Assembly (NCBI GenBank): GCA_911728455.2
Contig: OU452238.1
Span: forward strand, 12,038,065-12,102,064
Source: Marthasterias glacialis
Taxonomy: Eukaryota; Echinodermata; Asteroidea; Forcipulatida; Asteriidae
Length of the DNA: 64,000 nt
Direction of reading: 5' to 3'
Part shown: one piece after another, positions 36,514 through 45,932 of the stretch
How positions within the stretch are numbered: position 1 is the first letter of the stretch
How the letters are laid out: every line of letters begins with the position of its first letter
Notes under the pieces: generated by a model
Seen by the model: only the letters and a program-made list of their open reading frames with translations
Database searches by the model: none
Told to the model about the DNA's origin: nothing
Position numbers and translations under genes: made by a program

Positions 36514-36549
36514 CTGACGAAGGTCCGGTTTGGATCGAAAGCTAAGGCC
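36514..36549 (+). ncRNA. Hammerhead-ribozyme-like motif at Penelope 3' end
   Basis: CTGACGA, one extra A, stem GGTCC/GGATC (one G-U) around a short loop, then GAAA and GCTAAGGCC. The order CUGANGA-stem-GAAA is the conserved hammerhead core. Penelope-like elements are known hosts of such ribozymes. The extra base before the stem and the lack of a clean cleavage triplet make self-cleavage uncertain. Confidence 0.5.
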
Positions 36550-36612
36550 ATCAATCCTACTAGTTTTATATATATATATATATATAAATAAATAGCGTGA
36601 GCAAAGAAAATT

Positions 36613-36685
36613 TGGCTGATGCCGGACTCGAACCCGCGACCTCTCGAATACCGTACGAGCGCTCTACCAACTGAGCTAACCAGCC
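36613..36685 (-). pseudogene. tRNA-like sequence, second copy
   Basis: Reverse complement of the 73-base tRNA-like sequence at 34957, with the same anticodon-loop and stem defects. Its flanks are those of the 324-bp unit. Confidence 0.75.
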
Positions 36686-36936
36686 CTTATAGTTGGTGGG
36701 CGGTCCTATGTGCAATACCAAATCCACTTTGCTCGGGGGGACCAGTCAGAAGCCGAACCGTGCTGCCGATAAGCCAGGGATCACTACCCCGGTTAAGATG
36801 CAAATAACCTGGTAAACGGCAGTAGCGGGGATACACAACGAATGGATACAGCTTTTTACGTGGTTTTACACAGAGAAAGGACATGAGAAACTGACTGGGA
36901 GAATATTATAAATAAATAGCGTGAGCAAAGAAAATT

Positions 36937-37009
36937 TGGCTGATGCCGGACTCGAACCCGCGACCTCTCGAATACCGTACGAGCGCTCTACCAACTGAGC
37001 TAACCAGCC
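36937..37009 (-). pseudogene. tRNA-like sequence, third copy
   Basis: As at 36613, one 324-bp period further on. The shared mismatches show that these copies arose by duplication of an already altered tRNA and not by independent decay. Confidence 0.75.
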
Positions 37010-37288
37010 CTTATAGTTGGTGGGCGGTCCTATGTGCAATACCAAATCCACTTTGCTCGGGGGGACCAGTCAGAAGCCGAACCGTGCTGCCGATAAGCCA
37101 GGGATCACTACCCCGGTTAAGATGCAAATAACCTGGTAAACGGCAGTAGCGGGGATACACAACGAATGGATACAGCTTTTTACGTGGTTTTACACAGAGA
37201 AAGGACATGAGAAACTGACTGGGAGAATATTATAAATAAATAGCGTGAGCAAAGAAAATTTGGCTGATATATATATATATATATATAT

Positions 37289-38429
37289 TTTTTTTTTAAT
37301 TGTTTAATGCCATACACTTTCTCATTCCAACTTTGCAATGCATTGGGTGGGGAATCAACATAGCCGCATCAAGATAAAGACACTGTATTTTGTGTTACAG
37401 GTAGTCATAATTTTTTTAAGGAAATTTCTTACCAGCCATTTGATAATGCCTGAGTTTTTTTGTGGAAGGTGTTACCAGTAGTTTTGACTGTTACGTCAAT
37501 AAATTAGATGCAGTTGCAGATTGTATATTTCTTTGCAGTGTAGATCATTACAAAGTGGCAAGTGGTTTTCCAAATTGTAGGGCTCCGTAGTGTTTCAACG
37601 CAGAATCTCTTCACGTGCATTTGTGTTTCACAACAATTATACTAAGCCAATGCAAGCCAGCGACTTTTTAGTCGGTGTCCGATTTCTCCATTTTTTTCCC
37701 CCCTTCTTGTTCTTTCGTGTTTTTTTTTTGTTTTTTTTCTTCTTCTTCTTTCTTTCTTTCGTTCTTTCAAATCTCCATTTCAATATTGGCTGTCCCGATT
37801 ATGTCAACTCTAAAAGCTGACGAAACCGGAGTCGCCAACTGAAATATACGAACAACTCAACCGATCATTCACCTGATCAGCACGATCCAGGTTAAACTTC
37901 AAATTTGTCCACGGCACAGAGCACCCGTCACGACACACGACGGGCACGATCCGACCCGGCGGAACCTTGGCGTGGCGGATCTATTTTCAACGTTGTTGCT
38001 CAAACAACCCACACACCATTGAAGAGCTTGAAGTGTTTCTTCAAAAGAAGAAGAAAAAATGCACTTATCTTTTTCGTTGATTTTGACTGTTGCTTCCGTT
38101 CTTATCAAGCAATACGTTACGAAACTCTCTTGTCTTTTCGGTTTGTTTTTCTTTTGTGTAATAGAAGGTTAAAGATCACATATCGCTTACAGTAATGCAT
38201 TAACGGTACATTGAACTGTCAATTACAAACGATCCCCGCCCCCTCCCATGCCCATTTAAAGGGGCTACCTTTCGTTGACCGACTTATGAGTGTATGCTGC
38301 ACAGAGAATTGTCTAATTACTTAGTCTGCTGCCACCAGCGTCTCAAAAATTGGTGTAAAGTTCGAATGGAGCGAGATATTATCGAAATGTTTCGTTTTGA
38401 AGAGTCTACATTTGAGAAGAACTTCATAA
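37289..38429. other. No gene seen
   Basis: Non-coding. A T/TTC-rich patch lies at 37690-37768. Frames around 37.9-38.2 kb on both strands show no domain. Confidence 0.4.
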
Positions 38430-38480
38430 ATGTTTGGTTGTTGGGTTGTTTGTTTGTTTGTTTGTTTGTCTTTTGTTTTT
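38430..38480. repeat. Short GTTGGG/TTTG microsatellite
   Basis: GTTTGGTTGTTGGGTTGTTT followed by four TTTG units. The motif composition is the same as the arrays at 5, 18, 19.5 and 62 kb. Confidence 0.9.
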
Positions 38481-38900
38481 GTTTTTCTTACGATGAAGAA
38501 AAAACTAATGAAAAACACACATTAAACAAATGTAACTTTTCACTAAATCTTAACTCCCCAAATCATTTGATTTGAAAGACCCTTGTGGGTAACATTTATC
38601 TTTAAAAAATGCTGCATCTTTAAGAATATTCCATGATTGGGAATGTAGGAAGATGGATTAATGATTGTTGTATGTTTGACATAATAATTTATATCAAACC
38701 AGATATGCATTAATTAGTCAACCATTAATTAATACATTTTGCCCCCTGGGACACGGTTCTTATACATACAACCTGTGAATCCGAGGCGATAATTTAATCT
38801 ACTTGAAAATAATGTTCATGCCAATGAGTTTGAGATTGAAGTTTTCTTTTGAAACATTGTTGTTGGGTGCTCCATGAACCAGCCATTCTATCAGTCCAGT
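38481..38900. other. No gene seen
   Basis: Non-coding spacer with ATTAATTAGTCAACCATTAA near 38710. Otherwise unremarkable. Confidence 0.4.
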
Positions 38901-39001
38901 GAGAATCGATGCTTGTAATTGCTACGTACACAGGGAACACGACATGCATTGCAATTATGACATGTTCGCTGTGTACATAGCAATCACTAGCAGCGATTCT
39001 C
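38901..39001. repeat. 101-bp hairpin / foldback
   Basis: The left half begins GAGAATCGATGCTTGTAATT and continues GCTACGTACACAG. The right half is its reverse complement with scattered mismatches (..CTGTGTACATAGC..CGATTCTC). The arms are about 48 bp with a very short loop around GCATTGC. It could be a foldback transposon relic. The size is also compatible with a microRNA-like precursor, but expression is unknown. Confidence 0.7.
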
Positions 39002-39607
39002 ATTACACAAATTGGTGCCAGACTCTTTTTCTTCCAAGCCTCGGTTTGGTATTGTTATGAATGGGTAAAATTCAAGACATCTTTTTTTATCTCAATCTGT
39101 ATTGCATAGACACAAAGAATGACTGGCTATAACAAAATTAATCATGAACTTAATCCAGTCCCCCGCTGCGTTTGCCCGCTCGAGAGTTCCTTACCGTCAT
39201 CCTGCTTGGCAACTATCTATCACATCTGCCAAAAGAAATGATTGTATCGCAACACAGTGATTCTATGTTCAGAGTTCTGCGTTGTTTACTGCTTTTCCTT
39301 TTCCGTAAATTTATTAACAAGTTTTGCACATTGCATAAATCCATTCTAACAAAAGCTATCAATATACTAAAAACAGTTAACATGACAAAATATTCAAGTT
39401 GGTTTTGTGTATAAATAGTCAAAATTTGTTCAACAGCTTGATTACTCTTACAATTTTGAATATTTAATAAGTGAAATTTAGAGTTCAATTTCCAGTAGAT
39501 CTTTGCGAAGTTCGTGGGAATACTACAGATATCCCCCTTATTAATTTCTTTATCAGCAATAGACTTGTGCAAGTCTCCCGGGAACTTGTGTGTGGGTGAG
39601 TTAGTTT

Positions 39608-39830
39608 AGGCATTCAAACCGGGGACCTATAACAAAAGAGGACAATAGGGTCCCCGGTTGGAAAAGGTCCCCAGTTGGAAATCGTGTACAAAACCAATGG
39701 GAGCTGTTGCTAAAAAGTTAGTACAAACAAAAGAGGGACAATAGGAGGTCCCCGATTGGAGGTAAATACACACTTGGGTGTGTGTGTGCACGCACACAAG
39801 TTTGTATACGCACACACTTTGAACACCAAG
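39608..39830 (+). repeat. GGTCCCC dispersed repeat, copy 1
   Basis: Order: ACCGGGGACCTATAACAAAA, GGACAATAGGGTCCCCGG, GGTCCCCAGTTGG, TACAAAACCAATGGGAGCTG, AGAGGGACAATAGGAGG, TCCCCGATTGGAGGT, then a GT/CA-rich tail. The same order recurs at 39945 and 59135. Class unknown; no coding. Confidence 0.75.
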
Positions 39831-39944
39831 TTGTTCTATTGTCCCTTTTCTATTGAATTACCTTGTGGGGACAGGGTTTCACAAAGAAAAATGTTGAGTG
39901 GAGCTTTCCATTGTATAAATGTCCCCGCAACGGCGTGTGTGCCT

Positions 39945-40140
39945 ACCCATTCAAACCGGGAACCAATAACAAAAGGGAACAATAGAGTCCCTGGTTCGCC
40001 AAGTGTCCCCAGTTGCCAAACGTGTACAAAACATATGGGAGGTGTGGCAAAAAAAGAGTACAAACAAAAGAGGAACACTAGGGTGTCCCTGATTGCAGGT
40101 GAATTCACATTAGTCTTGTATGTGTGTGTGTGTGTGTGTC
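39945..40140 (+). repeat. GGTCCCC dispersed repeat, copy 2 with (TG)10 tail
   Basis: Matches copy 1 block by block with substitutions (AAACCGGGAACCAATAAC, AGTCCCTGG, GTCCCCAGTTGCC, GTGTCCCTGATTGCAGGT). It ends in ten TG units at 40120-40139. Confidence 0.75.
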
Positions 40141-40194
40141 CGAAAACCTTGTTTTATGAGTTTTCGGGTGAATGACAGCCGTAATTCAACGTGT

Positions 40195-40360
40195 GTTAAA
40201 CGCACCACTATGTCCGATATGGACTATTATGTCCGACGACAGTTTTAACCCATAATCGTCCGACAATGGGTCAGACATATTGGTTTGTCGGACACAGTGG
40301 GTCGGACAGAATGGATCAAATTTTCTCGTGGGACATGATGGTGTATGTCGGTCATAATGG
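40195..40360. repeat. Degenerate GTCCGACA / TGTCGGAC cluster
   Basis: About eight related words (ATGTCCGA, GTCCGACG, GTCCGACAATGGGTC, GTCGGACACAGTGGGTC, GTCGGACAGAATGG, TGTCGGTCATAATGG) occur in both orientations at roughly 15-25 bp spacing. It resembles in style, though not in sequence, the TCCGAAGG cluster at 28.4 kb. Confidence 0.65.
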
Positions 40361-41395
40361 TGAATTACAATATGTTATACTGCTCGAATACGCGTAAGAC
40401 TTGCAAAGCTTTAGAGTTCTGAAACTGAATACTGATAGGGAGTTCTTTACCGGTGTGGAGCTGTTTGTCTAACAATATAGATATCAATAATTATAGATAA
40501 ATTACTAGACACATATGGTTTCATATAGCATTGTTGAAGAAGAGAGATGGTAGTATCTCTACAATCATGGTTTTTTTAAAGGTATATTTTAAAGTGGAAA
40601 TGCGTCTGTTAACAATAGACCTAGTTTGATTCAAAATAATACCTTTAAATTAACAACCTATCTCTCTGATTGAAACACACGTTACTGCTGAAGTCAGCTA
40701 TAGTATGATAGGTATATAAATAGGGACTATCACAAGTTGTGTACGACAGGTTTACTATAATGTGTCATTTGATTACTTTAATGGTCAGTCACTCCAAGCG
40801 GGGTTACTGCACGTGGATCTGTCAACCCCTTGCATCACAAGGCGTTTGCTGGAGCTGTTATTTGGACACTGCTGTCGGTACATCGATTATGCTCGATAAT
40901 GTTTCACTCAGTACATTAGGTCATTCTCGCTTCAACTCTACATCACGACAGCGAGGAACACCCACCCCCTTACAAACTCATTCCAAGTAATACTCAAGAA
41001 ACATGTTTCTCTCGAGAATAACTAAGGGAAGGGATGCGTCCTCGATGTTGAGTTTTTGGAGAATAACACAAAATCAAACAGACCAGTAGCATGGATCGTT
41101 TTGTGGCCGTGTCCTCACAGTGGAGACACTGATTGACATGTTGATACACCAATGATCCACGTATTGCATTGTTGGCCTGGGACTACCCATTTCCACAACT
41201 CATTGTATTGTGCGTTCTAGGTGCTTACATTCGTTGAGTGACCAAATGTATCCGTTTGTGCACTTTGTTATAAGCACTAATTGTTTGATTTCTTTCCTCT
41301 GTCCATACATAGGCCAATGGGGAGGCTTTGGTTAAGGGGGGCAGAGGTGTTGATTTGCCCGAAATTGTTTTACAAAAAAAGTACAAATCGTCTTT
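40361..41395. other. No gene seen
   Basis: Non-coding apart from the 73-bp TTAA element listed separately. The 83-codon frame at 40739-40990 has no recognised domain. Confidence 0.4.
40576..40648. mobile_element. Tiny TTAA-flanked element (73 bp)
   Basis: TTAA-AGGTATATTTTAAAG at the left and the inverse of TTAA-AGGTATTATTTTGAA at the right. The termini have the same TTAA-AGG type as the larger elements at 25178, 25592 and 45366. It may be an extreme internal deletion derivative. Confidence 0.5.
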
Positions 41396-41731
41396 AAGTA
41401 TTGTTGTTGTTGTTGTTGTTTATTTTTTGCGTTGCCTGAATTTTCCCCACTGTTTTGCCTGGATTGCGGGGGATTCTAAAACCAAGGATTCTCAGAAAAG
41501 CAAACTTAATCAACTAGTCTAGCCAAGAACCCCATGGAGAGAAGACAAGGAAATAAGTTTTAGTTTAAGATGTGGGAGGAAAACCCCAGAGATTCATTCC
41601 AGGGAAAACCCACGCAATTGGGTAGGGACTGAAAACAAACAATCAACATAGTTGCCCCGGTGGGATTCGAACCGGGGTCCTAGAGGTGGCAGGCGAGGAA
41701 AGATACCACTACCAACCTGACCACCCTTGGT
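41396..41731 (-). mobile_element. tRNA-derived SINE with (CAA)n tail
   Basis: On the minus strand a 76-base tRNA-like head (41726 to 41651) carries A-box TGGTCAGGTTGG and B-box GGTTCGAATCC. It is followed by a body containing GTGGGTTTTCCCTGG and GGTTTTCCTCCCACATC, and ends in a CAA-type tail (GTT units on +, 41402-41420). Structure and order are typical of a SINE transcribed by RNA polymerase III and mobilised by a partner LINE not seen here. The head looks well preserved. Confidence 0.75.
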
Positions 41732-44700
41732 AATATACACCATTGCTTTCAGTTCCAGAATTGAATTGATCTAATTGTGATAATGATCAACATGGGAAAA
41801 TGCATCCGATATCCTAAAGGTGACATTTGAAAGAGACTTTAGAAAAGATGAAAAATCACCCGGAACTCTTACCACAACCTGCCGATGTCTCGATCAATCT
41901 TAATTCCATACACGACAACTAAACCAACTGCCACAATCCGACCGAAGTTCGATACACAGTCACTCGACACATTACCAAAATATATCCTGCAATAAATAAC
42001 TTGAGAATTGAAATAACTCTTAGTATATCCGCCATTAAATTAACGTACATCGGCGCCATACTGTTTAGAAAGTATAATAACAGTGTCACGATGGGAGAAA
42101 GATTTTGAACATGCACCAAGTTGTCTTAACAGTGTGCGTTGGTTGACTAACGTCCACTCACGCGGATACCACGATGCTTAATTGTTCTGTCCAATAACAA
42201 TTAGCAGGGCAGCCATCTTGTAAGTATACCAAAAAAACAGTAACACCAAATCGAGGCTTGCAGTGATATAGTCTGACCCCTTTACAACCGCAGTGAGGTT
42301 TGCATGCATAACAGTCTCGTGTCCCAATGGGTACCAAGACTTCCCTGACAATCAGAATTCAAAATTCTTCCTTACAGGGGAAAGTACATCTGATTCCTTT
42401 TGAGAGAGTGAATCAACTCTCATCACGTAGTTTTCAATAAAAAAAAACATTTTGATTATTTTGATTGTGGCAAACAAATCGAAATAGCAAGAGTTGGGTC
42501 GACATTTCCTCATATTTAACTGTATTCCAGACGGAAACGTTTCTCTGGACGATCGGTTCTGGTCTGTACATACTTTTTAACCAGTTTTCCTGTTTTGTAT
42601 ATTCAGCTCGGCTGTTGTCGTCTTCCAGCCCAAAATGTGTTATTTGCAGGATCTCTGGTTGTTTGTAATCCACATGTCATGTAGGTTTGATTAATAGAAA
42701 ATATATTATTGTTTTTCCAACATTGTACTTGAGGATGGAAAGTATAAAGTATTAAATATTAGCAGGCTTGTTTCAGTTGATATTTCCAGAGTTTTTTTAA
42801 AACCAAAACCATATGTGATAATAATAAATAAACCATTGCTGACGTTTTGGAAGCACGTAAACATGTACATTATGTTTTTTTGGGTTGAGAAAATGAACAT
42901 AAAACAATCTGGAAAAACACATTGACAAATTCTTCTGATTTCAATTTAGCGAAGTTTGAGAAAATATCAACTCAATCTATACAGCATCTTGTGTTTTCTG
43001 TCCTCTCTGGGAATGAATCGTCAGCTGCTAATGAATTTCAGACCGTAAACACATTTTTTTTTCTTCTCCAAAGTGATAGCTCGCACGGCAACCGTGAGAT
43101 GTTGTCGCTTTTATTTAACCGTCACTCAAATACACTAGACATTCTTTATCACCCACTGGGGAATCAATCCTTCGTTGACAGTACATTTGGTGGAGTGAAA
43201 GAAAACTGATATTATCAAGTGCATGTTTCAAACGGGAGTAACAAACATAATTTAGCTAATCTGCAAAAAAAAGGGCAAATGAATATTGTGTATGTGGGTG
43301 AAATTTACGTCACCATTGGCCAGTCCCTAGATGAGCTGCAATACGAACACGACGTTTAGAACAAAATCGTCTTGCTATACACAAACGAAATAAAAGTTAA
43401 AAAAAAAAAAGTCTACGACGTGTCCTCATTTGCAGTATAAAAATCAGTCAATACTGCATAGTAAATACATTTTAGACAAATCTTTTACGACATATTAAAA
43501 GGCTTATAATTTGTTACCCGACCCTTCTTGATTAGTTAAAGACTGTGTTAAATATATTTGACTGAGCGAGAGGAAGTAAACTTGAAACGAGTTTGGTTAT
43601 GTTTTTTTGTGCACTTGACCTATTGGAGGTTCCTGGCAATTGTAACAGTGCCCCCACCGTTCATTACAGTGCATTTCCCTTGTTGATGTACAAGGTTACA
43701 TTATTGGTCATTGGGCAACACACGTGTCCCGAACTGTGAAATGTGTTTGCCTCTTTGCCTAATAATGAAGTCTGTCAAAGGTTCTGGTGGCTTTTTTATA
43801 TTATTATTCTCTCCTTACTTGGGGGCATTCATGACAGCTGCAACAGCGACTAGATGTATTTGTTCCTCACCATTAGATGGTTCGCAAAGTACTGTGCACC
43901 ATACACCCACTTCCTTCTATATTAATTATATTGTCAGCCGAATCGGTTTACCAAGATAGATCGAAAACCGAAACCTCGGAAAGGACGTGACGCCAGAGCG
44001 TGCTAACAATTATGGACAATTCCGAAACCATCATTAATGTGGGAAATTGTCCAAATAGATTAACTCAGTTTGTGCACAAGAAGAGGGGCATGTTCAAGAT
44101 ATTAAAATTTCACACGGAGCATCTTGTTTAAATATTCTATTGGGGTTCCCTGAGAGGCCACAACGTACAGTTACCTTCATCTTCCAATGTGCTGACACCG
44201 GTTTGTGTTACGAGTTACCAATCACATTTTTCGTTTTCATTATGGAAAACAGGGTGGGTTAGCTTTTCAGACCTTGAAATTGGTAAAATGACACTCAAAA
44301 GCCTTGACGATTCCAAGAACTTCTGAAGCGGTGAATCTCTTTAAATCAAGTCAACATCCGGCCGATATTTAACGAACGCTCGTGTTCTCTTCTCCACAAC
44401 AAAAGAGTTCATCTTGTCTGTGGCGATTGCCAAAGTGTGTTTGATTGTGCCAGAGTCCCATCAGCCTATAGGGGAAAAGATAATAGCCCACAACCCTTCC
44501 CAACGTAACTCGAGCTGCAGGAATTGAAACCACTAACAAAATGATCCCTAAGTCCAGACAAAAAAGGCATGTAACCCTAGCTTTAAATGTCTTTAAAACG
44601 AGGCAAAGTGCATATGCTCGTCTGTCTAACGATAGCTTGGTATATATGGCTTGTTTCCATAATGTGAGAGCACAGGTTGACGCCTGGCCTGTCCACGTAC

Positions 44701-45365
44701 GCAACGGGAGCTGTCAAGATTATTAAATTTCTCATTGGTTCCGCACACACTGAAATGTGTACACAATCGCGAGCTGGATTCGTGAACCATCTCGACCAGA
44801 TTATTGAGATTCAAAATCTTGAAAACCAAGGATCGCGTACACATTTTGAGTGAGTTTACCTCCTTAAACCCGCCATTTTGTGTGCTAGATTTTCAAATAC
44901 CGACAGTGAGCACGTGGCCTGTTTTTGAAGTAGGCGAGTTTCACCTGTACTGTGGTAATTGCACCTGTAATTGGCAGGTGTTCTATAATAAGTGTTCCTT
45001 AATGATGCAATATGTGAATGGCAGACGTGTTACTCTAGATTGTTAGATGGAAGTAAGGTAGTTGAACCCACTTCTCGAGAGAAAAACACAAACTTGGCAA
45101 TTATTTGCAAGGTACTAGATGTGCTTTTGTTAACAGTCCTAATGACACTGCATTTGTAGGTTAGTAGGTTCACCCAGAATACATTTGCAAGCAAACCGGC
45201 TCTAAGAATAATTGCCCATTAATGATATCTGGTTCAATGTACAATGATTACAGTTAGGCCGTTTCAGTTTTTGGTTGAGAAGGTATCTCTTTGTAGGAAT
45301 GGGCAAGATTTTGTGTAAATAAGACATGGCGACGCCCACGCACAATTTCAACGAACGTGTGTGGC
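41732..45365. other. No gene seen
   Basis: About 3.6 kb of non-coding sequence. Frames of 60-111 codons show no domain or splice context. Short T and A homopolymers only. Confidence 0.4.
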
Positions 45366-45932
45366 TTAAAGGACCCCTGAAGTGTACATTTCTTTGGAAC
45401 AAGTTTTATGCTACTTTCTAATCCCCCTTAGGTGGATGGAAATTAATTTACATCCCTTTTGGGTAACTTTGATCGAAAAGTGCACTTCTTTTAACATTTA
45501 AAATTGTCCATGTTTTTCTGGACAACTGAGGGCGCTGTTGCCGTGATGTCATTTCAGGGAGATCCTGTATTTTTCTTTTGAAATTCATGAACTTGTGAAC
45601 CCCAAAAGTTGCTTTTTGAAAGCATTTGTGAGAAAAGTTTGCTCATTGGCTTACCGCCATGAACTGACATAACAACGAATCACTAAAGAAAAGAAAATAT
45701 ACAGCAGCAGCGAAAAAGCCAGACTTCTGTCAACTGCGGAGGTGTCTGCCTCATATGACATCACACTTTTGCTCATGAATATTGAAATTAACATTAGCAT
45801 AAAACCAACAATGCACCAAAATACCATTGAAAAGTGGCAAAATGAACATTGAAAATAAGGTTAAATGGGACACAAAGGTGTATTTCTGCCAGGGATTGCA
45901 TTTAAATTATATATGTTTGATGGTTCCTTTAA
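45366..45932. mobile_element. TTAA-flanked MITE-like element C
   Basis: The ends read TTAA-AGGACCCCTGAAG and, inverted, TTAA-AGGAACCATCAAAC, with TTAA at both borders. It has 567 bp and no ORF. The inverted similarity beyond the first 10 bases is weak, so this is a less certain call than elements A and B, but the end type is the same. Confidence 0.5.

Larger units (their letters stand above)
35068..36590 (+). mobile_element. 5'-truncated Penelope-like retrotransposon
   Basis: The element spans the coding C-terminus, about 490 bp of 3' untranslated sequence and a terminal hammerhead-like motif, ending in CTAGTTTTATATA before a TA tract. The same 3' end (CTCTGACGAAG..ATCGAAAGCTAAGG..CTAGTTTTATATA) recurs at 49690-49985. 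The 5' side, including the catalytic core of the reverse transcriptase, is missing, as expected for target-primed insertion that stopped early. TA tracts flank both sides. Confidence 0.85.
36595..37267 (-). repeat. Tandem 324-bp tRNA-containing units (two complete, one partial)
   Basis: GCGTGAGCAAAG recurs at 36595, 36919 and 37243, an exact 324-bp period, and the two complete units look nearly identical. The third stops after TTTGGCTGA and passes into (TA)n at 37266-37288. All are inverted relative to the copy at 34735. Confidence 0.9.
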
